In this document: in pieces, positions 29,035 to 38,374 of the stretch | Position numbering within the stretch: position 1 is the stretch's first letter | Layout: the number at the start of each line of letters is the position of its first letter | Source of the DNA: Phenylobacterium zucineum HLK1 | Lineage (GTDB): Bacteria > Pseudomonadota > Alphaproteobacteria > Caulobacterales > Caulobacteraceae | Length of the DNA stretch: 64,000 nt | Assembly: GCF_000017265.1 (NCBI RefSeq) | Contig: NC_011144.1 | Location: forward strand, 1,528,001 to 1,592,000 | Direction: 5' to 3' | Made by a program: the position numbers and the translations under genes | The notes under the pieces: generated by a model | Database searches by the model: none | What the model was told of the DNA's origin: nothing | Seen by the model: the letters and a program-made list of their open reading frames with translations, nothing else

Positions 29035-29987
29035 TCCCGCAGCAGCGGCAGGCTGAGCCCCGAGACCGGCCGGGCGTCCAGCACCTCTCGGCGGAAGCGG
29101 AACAACTCGGCGGGTCGGCCGCCGGTCTCCACGTCGAGGCTGCCGAGGCCCTCGACCAGTCCGGCCCGCTCCAGCGCGCGGCGGAAGTTCTGCTTGTGCA
29201 GGGGCACCCCCGCGATCGCCTCGACGGTGCGCTGAAGCGCCGAGAGCGTGAAGGCCGGGGGCATCAGCTCGAAGACGACGGGGCGGTACTTGAGCTTGCC
29301 GCGCAGGCGGCTGAGCGCGGTGGCGAGGATGCGCCGGTGGTCCGAGATCATCGGCTCGCCCAGGGCCGCGGCGAGCTCGTCGGGCCGGGCAGGGGCCGTC
29401 TCGCCGCGGTCGCGGTCGGCCTCGGGCGCGAGCCCCGCCTCGTAGAGCAACTCGTAGCGTTCGAGCACGCGCTCCTCGTTCCAGGGCGCGCCGTCCAGGG
29501 CGAACAGGAGGCGAGCGCGGGCGAGCCGCTGGGGCGCGCCGTCGGCCCAGGCCCGCAGGGCCACCTCCAGCGGCTGCAGCGACGGCGGACGGCCGCCCCG
29601 CCAGTCCTCCCAGGGGAAGAAGCGCCCCCAGGGCCGCCACTCGCTGCCCGGGAAGTGGGTGTCCACCGCCGAGGGCGCGAGGGCCAGATAGCCCACCGAG
29701 ATCACCCGGGCGGGGCCGGCCTGGCCCACGTCGGCGAGGGGCGCGTCGCGGCCCTTGTCGCCGAAGGTGTAGAGCTGCTCGACATAGCCGAGGTTGAACC
29801 GCGTCTGCTCGGTCACGAAGGCGCGCAGGGCCAGCTCGAAGGTGCGGTGGCCGTCGGGATCGAAGGGGCCGAAGGGCAGGCCCGACAGCTCGGCGCCCCC
29901 GGCCTTGGGGCGGACGGTCAGCACGACGGCCTCGCCGTCGCGGATCGCCACCACCACCGCCGAGAGCCCGATGACGACCATGCTCAC
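29031..29987 (-). CDS. NrtR-like Nudix-related transcriptional regulator
   Basis: 318 residues. The N-terminal half has a Nudix fold, but the box is degenerate: where REUxEExGU is expected it reads LRAFVTEQTRFNLG, lacking the metal-binding Glu pair. The C-terminus, PPAFTLSALQRTVEA followed by LHKQNFRRALERAGLV, is the winged-helix domain of NrtR. NrtR proteins bind ADP-ribose-type ligands and repress NAD synthesis or salvage genes. No NAD biosynthesis gene is in the window. Its start overlaps the end of the HD nucleotidase gene by 4 bases. Confidence 0.8.
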   Translation of the reverse strand: MSMVVIGLSAVVVAIRDGEAVVLTVRPKAGGAELSGLPFGPFDPDGHRTFELALRAFVTEQTRFNLGYVEQLYTFGDKGRDAPLADVGQAGPARVISVGYLALAPSAVDTHFPGSEWRPWGRFFPWEDWRGGRPPSLQPLEVALRAWADGAPQRLARARLLFALDGAPWNEERVLERYELLYEAGLAPEADRDRGETAPARPDELAAALGEPMISDHRRILATALSRLRGKLKYRPVVFELMPPAFTLSALQRTVEAIAGVPLHKQNFRRALERAGLVEGLGSLDVETGGRPAELFRFRREVLDARPVSGLSLPLLRD

Positions 29988-30625
29988 TCCGTGACGAAGG
30001 CCTGGTCGGCCGAGCGGTATCCCGCGGCCTCGGACAGGACCTCGAAGCGATGGAGATACCGGTCCTGGGCGTCGAAGGGGGCGAGCGGCTCGATCGTCAG
30101 GCTGTAGCCCGCCGGCGGCGCGCCGAAGAAGTCCAGCGCCTCGGCGTGGGTGAATCCCGCGAGCTGGGTCGCCTCGAAGAAGGCGCAGGCCCGGTCGGCC
30201 TGCTTGATCAGCTTCTTGACCGTCGCCGGGGTCTTCGCTGGCAGGCCGAACCGTACGTGGATGGCGTTCTCCAGCCGCTCCTCGAACAGCTTGTAGTCCA
30301 TCCCCAGCGCCGCCTTGAACGGCGAGATCATGTCGCCGATCACGTACTCGGACGCGTCGTGCAGCAGGGCCGCGAGACGCCAGCGGGGCTCAACGTCGGG
30401 CTGGATGTGGGCGACGATCTCCTCGACGACCACCGAGTGCTGGGCGACCGAGAAGGCGTGCTCGCCCACCGTCTGGCCGTTCCAGCGCGCGACCCGCGCG
30501 AGGCCGTGGGCGATGTCCTCGATCTCGATGTCCATGGGGGAGGGGTCGAGCAGGTCCAGCCGGCGGCCGGACAGCATGCGCTGCCAGGCTCTGGGTTCCT
30601 TGCCGCGACGCAGCCCTTTCCTCAC
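29984..30625 (-). CDS. HD-domain 5'-nucleotidase (YfbR-like)
   Basis: 213 residues. A first histidine in EHAFSVAQHSV and the HD pair in LLHDASEYVIGDM form the metal site, followed by a later Asp in IKQADRACAFF. This layout matches YfbR-type deoxynucleoside 5'-monophosphatases. A cytoplasmic nucleotide-pool role fits the overlapping NrtR-like regulator, though the exact substrate is inferred. The stop/start overlap with that gene is ATGA, implying coupled translation. Confidence 0.85.
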   Translation of the reverse strand: MRKGLRRGKEPRAWQRMLSGRRLDLLDPSPMDIEIEDIAHGLARVARWNGQTVGEHAFSVAQHSVVVEEIVAHIQPDVEPRWRLAALLHDASEYVIGDMISPFKAALGMDYKLFEERLENAIHVRFGLPAKTPATVKKLIKQADRACAFFEATQLAGFTHAEALDFFGAPPAGYSLTIEPLAPFDAQDRYLHRFEVLSEAAGYRSADQAFVTE

Positions 30626-30669
30626 CGGCGCATTCCCTCCACAGTCGAGGCCGTGAACTGGCCCAGGAC

Positions 30670-30683
30670 CTGAGAAAGATCAA
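30670..30683 (+). promoter_or_regulatory. Weak FNR/FixK-like site upstream of the stress protein
   Basis: CTGAG-AAAG-ATCAA resembles TTGAT-N4-ATCAA with one perfect and one poor half. It is 53 bases before the universal stress protein start; such proteins are often under FixK control. The match is weak. Confidence 0.2.
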
Positions 30684-30735
30684 TGCAGGGGCAGGTCCCC
30701 TGGGTCCAGACGCGGGGCAGATGAAGGATGGACGA

Positions 30736-31548
30736 ATGAGCTGGGCCCGGATCATGGCCCCCCTTTCCGGCGGACAGGGCGATCGCGCGACGATCGCCGC
30801 CGCCGTCATGCTGGCCGAGCCCTTCGGGGCCGAGGTGGCGGGAGTCTACACCCCGGCCGACGTGGCCGACGTGATGCCCTGGATGGGCGAAGGTTTCATG
30901 GGCGGGGTGCAGACCACCGCGCTGGAGTCGCTGAAGGAGGCCGCCGCCGCCGGCGAAGCCAACGCCCGGGCGGCGCTCGAGACCACGAAATACCCCAAGA
31001 CCAGCTTCATCGCCCTCCAGACCCCCGTCTGGGCCGGCCTCTCGGCCGAGAGCCGGCTGTCGGACGTCGTCGTGTTCGGGAACGACCCGGCCCGCGGCCG
31101 CGGGCCCCTGGCCGAGGCCTTCCAGCAGATGGTCGCCGACGAGCAGCGGCCGGTCGTCGTCGCCCGCACAGGGCTGAGGATCGGCGGCGTGGCGGCGGTC
31201 GCCTGGGACGGCGGCAAGGAGGCCTCGCGCGCGGCGCGCCTGGCCCTGCCGCTGCTGGAGAAGGCCGCCAAGGTGGTGATCCTGGCCGCGCCGAAGGCCA
31301 GCTCGCGGACCTTCGACCCGGCCAAGCTGCAGGCCTACTACGCCGCCCGCGGCGTGAACGCCGAGCTCAACGTACTGCCGGACAGCGGCGACGCCGCCCC
31401 GGCCCTGCTTCACGCGGCCAGCGCCGCCGGCGCCGACATCCTGGTGGCCGGCGCGTTCGGCCATCCCCGGCTGCAGGAGTTCATCTTCGGGGGGACCACC
31501 CGGACCCTCTTGAATTCCGACCAGCCGTCCTTGTTCTTATCCCACTAG
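30736..31548 (+). CDS. Universal stress protein
   Basis: About 270 residues in two halves. The second half has the UspA nucleotide motif GAFGHPRLQEFIFGGTTR, and the first half starts with IMAPLSGGQGDRATIAAA. Tandem Usp proteins bind ATP and help in stress or low-oxygen survival. I chose the ATG at 30736 behind AAGGATGGA; an ATG at 30721 would add five residues. The next small gene follows after 19 bases. Confidence 0.82.
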   Translation: MSWARIMAPLSGGQGDRATIAAAVMLAEPFGAEVAGVYTPADVADVMPWMGEGFMGGVQTTALESLKEAAAAGEANARAALETTKYPKTSFIALQTPVWAGLSAESRLSDVVVFGNDPARGRGPLAEAFQQMVADEQRPVVVARTGLRIGGVAAVAWDGGKEASRAARLALPLLEKAAKVVILAAPKASSRTFDPAKLQAYYAARGVNAELNVLPDSGDAAPALLHAASAAGADILVAGAFGHPRLQEFIFGGTTRTLLNSDQPSLFLSH

Positions 31549-31567
31549 ACCCTCTGGAGGTGACGTC

Positions 31568-31942
31568 ATGTCCTTGTCGCGCATCGTGATGCGGCTTGCC
31601 CGCAATCCGGGCACGGAATTCGCCGGAGGTGACGACCACCGCGGCTACTCGCTCACGGCGCCCCTGACGGCCGACGGCCTGCTGGACGAGGCGGCCTACG
31701 CCAAGGCTCGCGACGCCTGCACGGTGCGCCGCTTCGCGCCCGACGAGGACCCCGTGGATGGCCGCCTGGCGCGCAAGGGCCAGCGCTGGTTCTTCGACTA
31801 CGACGAGGGGGATTCGGCCGACGACGAGCCGGTCTACCGCCTGGGCGATCACCGCTTCGCCGTGGGCGAGTACGTGACCATCACCGACGAGGACGGACGG
31901 CCCCTGACCTACAAGGTCGTGGAGGTGCAGCCGGCGGCCTGA
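31568..31942 (+). CDS. Conserved hypothetical acidic protein
   Basis: 124 residues, good ribosome-binding sequence (GGAGGTGA). The sequence has blocks I recognise as conserved in alphaproteobacteria, such as YSLTAPLTADGLLDE, CTVRRFAPDED and VGEYVTITDEDGRPLTYKV, but no function is known. It is soluble, rich in Asp/Glu, and has a single cysteine. Proximity to the universal stress gene (19 bases) suggests co-expression. Confidence 0.8.
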   Translation: MSLSRIVMRLARNPGTEFAGGDDHRGYSLTAPLTADGLLDEAAYAKARDACTVRRFAPDEDPVDGRLARKGQRWFFDYDEGDSADDEPVYRLGDHRFAVGEYVTITDEDGRPLTYKVVEVQPAA

Positions 31943-31947
31943 TCGCT

Positions 31948-32610
31948 TCAGCCTTCGCGCCTCATGCGTTCCTGGCGGGCGATTTCCAGTGGATTGGGTT
32001 CGATCACGCCGAACGAGCCGGTCTGCACGGCGCCCGCCGGCTCGTAGACGCTGAGAATCGCCCCCTTAGGCGAGGTGGCGGAGCGGGTCATGGTAAGGGC
32101 TGTTGGGGCGGCGCGCTCGCTGAACAGGCGCTTCCCGCGGCCCAGGATGACCGGGTAGGTCATCAGCCGGAGCTCGTCGATCAGCCCCTCGGCCATCAGG
32201 GTCTGCAGCAGGTCTCCGCTGCCCTGGGTCAGGAGGGTCGGCCCGTCCGTCTGCTTCAATCGGGCCACGTCGGCCGCCGCGTCGGCGAGCGCGATCGAGT
32301 TGGACCAGGTCATGGGGGCGCCTGCGCGCGTGGCGACGAACTTGGTCGCGCGGTTGAAGGACGCCGCGATGGGGTGATCCTGGGGCGCGAAGGGCCAATA
32401 GGCGGCGAAGATCTCGTAGGTCTTGCGGCCGAGCAGCAGGTCGAAGGGAGCGGCGAACAGTTCGCCCACCCATCCGCCGCTCACGTCGTCCGAGTGCGGC
32501 TGGAGCCAGCCGCCGAAGGAGAAGCCGCCCGTGGGGTCTTCCGTGGGTTGGCCCGGCGACTGGATCACACCATCGAGGCTCACGAAGGCCGCGGCCACCA
32601 ACTTTCTCAT
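31948..32610 (-). CDS. Dihydrofolate reductase / RibD C-terminal family protein
   Basis: 220 residues. KLVAAAFVSLDGVIQ at the N-terminus, LLLGRKTYEIFAAYWP and the late LMTYPVILGRGKRLF are the standard motifs of the RibD_C/DHFR-like reductase group. These NADPH-dependent proteins are often of unknown substrate and unrelated to folate in practice. The last 30 residues (GVIEPNPLEIARQERMRREG) are an unusual charged tail. Convergent with the preceding small gene. Confidence 0.85.
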   Translation of the reverse strand: MRKLVAAAFVSLDGVIQSPGQPTEDPTGGFSFGGWLQPHSDDVSGGWVGELFAAPFDLLLGRKTYEIFAAYWPFAPQDHPIAASFNRATKFVATRAGAPMTWSNSIALADAAADVARLKQTDGPTLLTQGSGDLLQTLMAEGLIDELRLMTYPVILGRGKRLFSERAAPTALTMTRSATSPKGAILSVYEPAGAVQTGSFGVIEPNPLEIARQERMRREG

Positions 32611-32696
32611 CCTGCTGCTCCAGTCTACGACTGCAGCAAGGACGGTCCGGCGCCGGCCGAGCCGACAGGCGCGCGCGACGACTTCCAGAAAAACGA

Positions 32697-33545
32697 TCAG
32701 ACCCCGCCGTTCTTCCGCACCAGCTTCTTGATGTCGCGATAGACGTTGTCATCGTCGTCCAGCGCGGATTTCGAGTGGACGATGGCGACGGTCAGCGGCC
32801 CCGTCTTGGGGCCGCCCGCTTCATAGCCCACGAAGCGCCGGCCGTCGGCGGCGGACTTGCCGCTGGAGATGAAGGTGGCGCGGACGCCGCGCTTCTCGCG
32901 GGCCAGGGCCTCGCCCTTCAGGCGGACCTCCCGGCGAATCTGCACCTTGGCTTCCTCGCCGCTGGCGTCCACGTGCAGCGGCCCGATCCGGATCTGGGCG
33001 GAGTCGTTCGCCTCGTCGGCGACGATCTGGATGCCGGGCAGGTCGATGCGGGTGGTCTCGCGGCCGTCCTCGACCACCACCTTGCCCTTCTCGAGCCGGA
33101 CGTCGACGCCGTCGACGCTTCCCATGCCTTCCTCGGCCGCATCGCCGGCGTCGGCCACCTGGGCGGCGGCGCCGGCGTCCTTCGCGGCCTCGGCGGCGGC
33201 GCGTTCGGCCTCTGCGGCGCTCTGCGGCGAGGGGCGGGTGTCCGCCTGCGGCGCGGCGGCTTCGGCCGCTTCCGCCGCCTTCGCCGATTCGGCGAGCAGG
33301 GTCTCTTCGAGGCGGTCCAGGGTCGCGAAGGCGGTCCCTGACACCGGGATGAGGCGCAGCGTCACCTCGGCGCCCTCGGCGGAGGCGTAGATGCAGCTCT
33401 TGCCGTCCTGGGCCATCGCCGTCCGCGTCAGCTCGCCCTGGGTCGCGGGGCAGTCGAGGGCCACACGCGGCGCCTTGGCCTGCGGCGTGCAGGCGGCGGC
33501 CAGCGGGAGAGCCGAGACGGCGGCCAGGAAGAGCAGCGGCTTCAT
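32697..33545 (-). CDS. Hypothetical lipoprotein with Ala/Glu-rich middle
   Basis: 282 residues. The lipobox is LAAAC, so it is predicted to be lipid-anchored. A domain of about 75 residues with two cysteines is followed by an Ala/Glu-rich segment (residues 85-140) likely to form a helix, and then a charged C-terminal domain with IDLPGIQIVADEANDSAQI. No family recognised. It lies downstream of moxR on the same strand, separated by a repeat-containing gap. Confidence 0.7.
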   Translation of the reverse strand: MKPLLFLAAVSALPLAAACTPQAKAPRVALDCPATQGELTRTAMAQDGKSCIYASAEGAEVTLRLIPVSGTAFATLDRLEETLLAESAKAAEAAEAAAPQADTRPSPQSAAEAERAAAEAAKDAGAAAQVADAGDAAEEGMGSVDGVDVRLEKGKVVVEDGRETTRIDLPGIQIVADEANDSAQIRIGPLHVDASGEEAKVQIRREVRLKGEALAREKRGVRATFISSGKSAADGRRFVGYEAGGPKTGPLTVAIVHSKSALDDDDNVYRDIKKLVRKNGGV

Positions 33546-33650
33546 GCGATTAGGGCTCCGGTCCGTTCCCTCAGGAAACTGGCCGGAGCCCCTTCGAAAA
33601 GCGAGTGAATTCGCCGTAAGGGGGTCGTTGGCGGCCCCGCTTGGACCTGG

Positions 33651-33742
33651 CCCTCGGCCGGACGCCCAGGCCGTCCCGATCCGCTCGGGGCGTTCCTCCG
33701 GCCCCTCGGCCGGACCGCTGCGCGGTCCCGATCCGCTCGGGG
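33651..33742. repeat. Two 40-bp imperfect direct repeats
   Basis: Units at 33651-33690 and 33703-33742 share CCCTCGGCCGGA and GTCCCGATCCGCTCGGGG exactly and differ only in a central 10 bases. The second unit contains the hairpin GACCGC-TGC-GCGGTC (33713-33727). They end right at the moxR stop, in the gap to the downstream lipoprotein gene. Confidence 0.8.
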
Positions 33743-34609
<867 letters not shown>

Positions 34610-34741
34610 TCGGCTCCCCAGGCGGGCGGCGCCCGCATTCGAACAGTTGTTTGTCTGGAGACACCCTAAAGGCCGCGCCGCGACATTCAAGCGAGTTCCC
34701 GCACCGCTGCCGCCAGGGAAACCCGGCCGCCAGTCCGGATC

Positions 34742-35281
34742 CTAGTCCTCGTCGGGCTTGGCGCGGGTCTCGCCGCCACGGTCTTCGGCGTAGCCCATGT
34801 TCTTGAGGTCGTCGTCGGACACGTCGCGCGCCGAGAAGTCGGTGAAGTCGTCCTCGCCGCCCTCAGCCTCGTCGGCGTCTCGCACCTCCTCCAGGCCCTC
34901 GATCTCGCTTCGCAGGACGCGGTGGTCGTTGAAGCCGTCGTCGGGGCCCAGGCCGTCGAGGTCGTCCTCGTGCTCCTCGGTCGAGGCGTGGTAATCGAGC
35001 TCGTTGTCCTCCTCGAAGTCGCCGTCGTCGACGGCGTCCGGATCGAACTCGTCGGCGTCGAGAGCAAGCGCCTCGTCGTCGTCCCGGTCGCCCAGCCGCT
35101 GGGTCACGTCCTCGACGTCCGGAAGCTCCTCGAAGGTGCGCATGTCCTCGCCCATCCCCAGCGGGGAATCGCCGGCGAGCGGCGAGTCGCCTTCGCCGCC
35201 GACCGTCATGCTCTCGTCGAAGGTCTCGGCCTGATCCTGGGGATCGAAGTCGGCGTCGGACTCGAAGCTTGTTCCGGGCAT
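34742..35281 (-). CDS. Highly acidic hypothetical protein
   Basis: About 179 residues; start preceded by GAGGAG. Asp and Glu dominate, with very few Lys, e.g. LDADEFDPDAVDDGDFEEDN, and no cysteine, signal peptide or membrane segment. It is probably disordered or a nucleic-acid mimic/chaperone-type protein, but nothing in the sequence decides this. Codon use agrees with the neighbours, and the reading frame is supported by the good RBS and by the lack of a competing gene. Confidence 0.6.
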   Translation of the reverse strand: MPGTSFESDADFDPQDQAETFDESMTVGGEGDSPLAGDSPLGMGEDMRTFEELPDVEDVTQRLGDRDDDEALALDADEFDPDAVDDGDFEEDNELDYHASTEEHEDDLDGLGPDDGFNDHRVLRSEIEGLEEVRDADEAEGGEDDFTDFSARDVSDDDLKNMGYAEDRGGETRAKPDED

Positions 35282-35354
35282 GGCGGGGCTCCTCGCATTC
35301 GGCGCCGGAAGCGGCGCCCATGCGGGGAAAACCCCTCGGAAAACCGAGCGTTCC

Positions 35355-37145
35355 TCAGCTCGCGCCGAACGCGCCAAGGGCGGCGGCGACCTCGCCCATG
35401 ACGCCGTCCCAGGCGCCGTAGGCCTCGGGCGCGAACACCCGGGTCTGGGGGTACCAGGGATAGCGGTCGGCGGTGCCCAGCCGCGGCCAGGCGCCCGGCG
35501 TGGTGATCAGCCAGGCCGGGACCCCGCAGGCCGCGGCGATGTTGAAGGTGGCGTTCGAGAAGCCCAGCACCAGGTCCATCGCGGCGCTCAGCGCGGCCAC
35601 GTCGTCCAGGTCCTGCTTCAGGTCGATCCCGGGCGGGCTCCAGATCTCGGCGCCCAGCTCGCTCCTGGCCCAGGCCAGCTCCTCGGCGCAGTCGCCGTAC
35701 TGCAGGTTGACGAAGGTCACGCCCTTCTGCGCCAGCACCGACGCCCACTGGGCGAAGGGCGAGAAGTGGCGATGCCGCGCGCCCGCCCGGCTGGCGCTCT
35801 TCCAGAGCAGGCCGACCCTGGGTCCGGCGAGGCCGGCGGCGTCCAGCACGCCCTTCCAGTGCGCCACCCGTTCGGGATCCGCCGCCAGGTACCCGGTGCG
35901 GGGCGTGAAGGCGCCGAGTTCGCGCCGGTGTTCGCGCAGCAGCGAGGCCATCGGCGCCCAGAGGTCCGGCGCGGCGTCGCCGAGCTCGGGCACGGCGCGG
36001 ACCGTCCGACCCTCGACGTTGTAGGTGGCGTGGGCCAGCACCCGCACGCCGGGCAGGCTGCGGGCGAACAGAGAGACCAGCCGCGGCTCCACCGCCAGGG
36101 TCAGCCGCCCGTCGGGGCCGAGACGCTCAAGGAGGTCGGGCAGGATCGTGCCGAAGAGGATCTCGTCGCCAAGGCCCTGTTCGCCCACGACGAGCATGGA
36201 CTTGCCGGCCACGTCGGCGCCGGGCTCCCAGCGCTCGCCCTTGACGGCGAAGTGCGTCACGTCGGCGAACTGCGGGTGCAGGCGCGCCTCGTACTCGTCC
36301 CAGCCCTCGCCGATGCGGCCGAGCGCGATCAGGATCGTCGAGCGCGCCAGGCGCATCATCTGGCGGTCGTCTTCGGGAAGCGGGCCGGCCAGCGCCGCCT
36401 CGCAGCATGCCAGCGCTTCCTCCGCGTCGCCCTGCATCAGGCGGGCGTTGCCCAGGTTGTAGCGCGGCCGGGCCTGGTCGCCGTCCAGGCGCAGCGCCTC
36501 GCGGAAGAAGACTTCGGAGGTGGGGAAGTCCCCCTGTTCGGCCATCACCGTGCCCATGGTGTTCCACAGCATGGCCACTTCCGGCGACTTGATGATCGCC
36601 GGCTTCAGGACCTCGACCGCCTCCTCGTACCGCTCCTGGTCGCGCAGGGCGCAGGCGAGATTGTTGGCGCCCTCGTGGTTCTCGGGATGGCGGGCGAGGA
36701 AGTGCCGGAACAGCTTCTCGGCCTGGGTCCGCATGCCCATCCGGTAGGCCAGGCGGCCGAGGTCGTTGGCGATCTCGGCGTGGTCCGGCAGCAGCTTCAG
36801 GGCCGACTCGTAGGCGGTGACGGAGGAGGCGAAGTCCCCGGCTCGCTCGCGTGCGATGCCGAGCAGGTACCAGCCGAAGCCGCTGCGTTCGTCCCGTTCC
36901 AGGGCCTTGATGGCCCACTCGGCGCCGGTCCGGTGGTCGTTGGCCTTCAGCGCGTCCACGGCCCGTTGCAGCATGGGCTGGATCGCCAGGGCCTTCAGCT
37001 CGGACATCGCCGCGGAGAGCTGGTTCAGCGCCTCCTTGGAGCCCGCCTCGCCGATGGTCCCGCCCACGACCCGCGCGGGGGAGGGAGCGGAGCCGGCCTG
37101 AAGGGCGATGGCGGATACGGCGCTGGGGGCGGCCTTGGCCGGCAT
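35355..37145 (-). CDS. flmG: TPR-type flagellin glycosyltransferase (FlmG-like)
   Basis: 596 residues. TPR repeats cover about residues 55-275 (e.g. GWYLLGIARERAGDFASSV, LGNARLMQGDAEEALACC). A GT-B-like catalytic part follows from about 300, with VVGEQGLGDEILFGTILPDL and LGFSNATFNIAAACGVPAW. This architecture and the length match FlmG of Caulobacter, a soluble enzyme that glycosylates flagellins with a pseudaminic-acid-type sugar. Position next to flbT, flaF and the flagellins supports this. A CtrA-type box lies 43 bp upstream of the start. Assignment rests on architecture and context. Confidence 0.75.
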   Translation of the reverse strand: MPAKAAPSAVSAIALQAGSAPSPARVVGGTIGEAGSKEALNQLSAAMSELKALAIQPMLQRAVDALKANDHRTGAEWAIKALERDERSGFGWYLLGIARERAGDFASSVTAYESALKLLPDHAEIANDLGRLAYRMGMRTQAEKLFRHFLARHPENHEGANNLACALRDQERYEEAVEVLKPAIIKSPEVAMLWNTMGTVMAEQGDFPTSEVFFREALRLDGDQARPRYNLGNARLMQGDAEEALACCEAALAGPLPEDDRQMMRLARSTILIALGRIGEGWDEYEARLHPQFADVTHFAVKGERWEPGADVAGKSMLVVGEQGLGDEILFGTILPDLLERLGPDGRLTLAVEPRLVSLFARSLPGVRVLAHATYNVEGRTVRAVPELGDAAPDLWAPMASLLREHRRELGAFTPRTGYLAADPERVAHWKGVLDAAGLAGPRVGLLWKSASRAGARHRHFSPFAQWASVLAQKGVTFVNLQYGDCAEELAWARSELGAEIWSPPGIDLKQDLDDVAALSAAMDLVLGFSNATFNIAAACGVPAWLITTPGAWPRLGTADRYPWYPQTRVFAPEAYGAWDGVMGEVAAALGAFGAS

Positions 37146-37187
37146 GGGCGAACTCCCGAAGACTGATCGGAAGCTGGCCAGTTATGC

Positions 37188-37204
37188 TTAATCGCGGCTT
37201 AACC
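37188..37204. promoter_or_regulatory. CtrA-type binding site
   Basis: TTAA-TCGCGGC-TTAACC is an exact TTAA-N7-TTAA match to the CtrA consensus. It lies in the gap between divergent flmG (start 43 bp away) and flbT (139 bp away), consistent with cell-cycle control of flagellar genes. A palindromic CCGTTAACGG follows at 37234-37243. Confidence 0.6.
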
Positions 37205-37342
37205 CCGGGAGCCGCCCGAACCTTGGCAAGGGGCCGTTAACGGCTGCGGCGTTAGGCCTGTCGTGCGCTCGACGCCGCCGCAGGCGACAATGGGTCGTTC
37301 GAATCGCAGGCGGTTCGTGGTGTCGGGGATCAGGGGGCAGGC

Positions 37343-37768
37343 TTGCCGCTGAAGTTGTCGCTAAGGCCGGGTGAGAGGTTCGTCCTCAACGGAGCCGTCG
37401 TCCAGAACGGCGACCGCCGCTCGGTGCTCGTCCTGCAGAACAAGGCTTCGGTCCTTCGCGAGAAGGACATCATGCAGTCCGACGAAGCGAACACGCCGGC
37501 CAGGCGGATCTACTTCCCCGTGATGATGATGTACCTCGATGAGGCGAACGCCGACCGCTACTACGACGAGTTCGTGCGGCGGATGGGCGAGTTCATGGGC
37601 GTCATCTCCAATCCCGCCGTCCTGGCCGAGTGCGTGAACATCTCCAAGCACTGCATGTCGCGCGAGTACTACAAGGCGCTGATGCTGTGCCGGAGGCTCA
37701 TCGAGTACGAAGACGAGAGGTTGGGGAATGTCCCTTCAGGCCTATCAGCAGGCGGCGACGCGGGCTGA
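37343..37768 (+). CDS. flbT: Flagellin translation repressor FlbT
   Basis: 141 residues from a TTG start behind [27 protein letters not shown] is the conserved FlbT N-terminus, and [14 protein letters not shown] and [15 protein letters not shown] are further blocks. FlbT binds the 5' leader of flagellin mRNA and reduces translation and stability until the hook is complete. It overlaps flaF by 41 bases. Length is normal. Confidence 0.92.
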   Translation: MPLKLSLRPGERFVLNGAVVQNGDRRSVLVLQNKASVLREKDIMQSDEANTPARRIYFPVMMMYLDEANADRYYDEFVRRMGEFMGVISNPAVLAECVNISKHCMSREYYKALMLCRRLIEYEDERLGNVPSGLSAGGDAG

Positions 37769-38096
37769 GAGCCCGCGCGAGATGGAGTATCGCCTGTTCG
37801 CGCAGGTGACGCGGGCTCTGATGGAGGCCGCCAAGCTCCCCGCCGACGACCTCAAGGGGCGTATGGACGCCCTGGACTGGAACCGCCGCGTCTGGTCCGT
37901 GCTGGGCGCGGACTGCCAGCAGACGGGCAACGGCCTGCCGCGCGAGCTGCGGGCCTCGATCATCTCGCTCAGCATCTGGGTGGGCAAGCACACCAGCCTG
38001 GTCATCCGCCAGCAGGAGGAGATCGAGCCCCTGATCGAGATCAACCGCATGATCATGCAGGGGCTGAGCGGAGCCAGCGAGGCCGCCGCGGCCTGA
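37728..38096 (+). CDS. flaF: Flagellar regulator FlaF
   Basis: 122 residues. [20 protein letters not shown] is the typical start, and [16 protein letters not shown] and [12 protein letters not shown] are conserved. FlaF is required for flagellin synthesis and secretion and counteracts FlbT. The coding region starts 41 bases before the flbT stop in another frame, an arrangement that would keep their amounts linked. A strong terminator ends the pair. Confidence 0.92.
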   Translation: MSLQAYQQAATRAESPREMEYRLFAQVTRALMEAAKLPADDLKGRMDALDWNRRVWSVLGADCQQTGNGLPRELRASIISLSIWVGKHTSLVIRQQEEIEPLIEINRMIMQGLSGASEAAAA

Positions 38097-38123
38097 CGCG
38101 GCGCAGCAGGTCCGAACCCATCA

Positions 38124-38152
38124 GGCCGCGGCTCGCCCGCGGCCTTTTTCTT
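38124..38152 (+). terminator. Terminator of the flbT-flaF operon
   Basis: GGCCGCGG (38124-38131) and CCGCGGCC (38137-38144) form an 8-bp stem followed by TTTTTCTT. Confidence 0.88.
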
Positions 38153-38285
38153 GCGCGCCCGGATTGGGTCGGCAGGTCCTGCCGGGCTGCAGGTTTGGCT
38201 AACGGCGGCCGCGCGCGCCGACGTCGGGCCGCGAAAAAGCTCCCGTAAAAACAACCGGATGAGGGTGGGGCGGTTTGGTTAAGGC

Positions 38286-38300
38286 TGGCCCGCGGCTTGC
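38286..38300 (+). promoter_or_regulatory. Sigma-54 promoter of flagellin gene 1
   Basis: TGGCCCGCGGCTTGC matches TGGCACG-N4-TTGC with one change (A to C) and the right spacing. The predicted start is near 38312, about 63 nt before the flagellin ATG. Confidence 0.75.
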
Positions 38301-38311
38301 GTCGCGTCCCC

Positions 38312-38343
38312 CGAGCGAAAAATCGCTCGCCGGCAAAAGCCGG
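38312..38343 (+). promoter_or_regulatory. Tandem AAAA-loop hairpins in flagellin 1 leader
   Basis: CGAGCGA-AAAA-TCGCTCG (38312-38329) and CCGGC-AAAA-GCCGG (38330-38343) follow each other directly at the predicted 5' end of the mRNA. Both have AAAA loops. They are candidates for the RNA site of FlbT or for mRNA stability. Confidence 0.55.
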
Positions 38344-38374
38344 ACAATTCCTCCAGAATGGAAGGACCACCACC

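Noticed and set aside
37290..37325. GTTC repeats before flbT as an SOS box
   Set aside because: The two GTTC copies are 12 bases apart, not 7, so this does not fit the LexA site.
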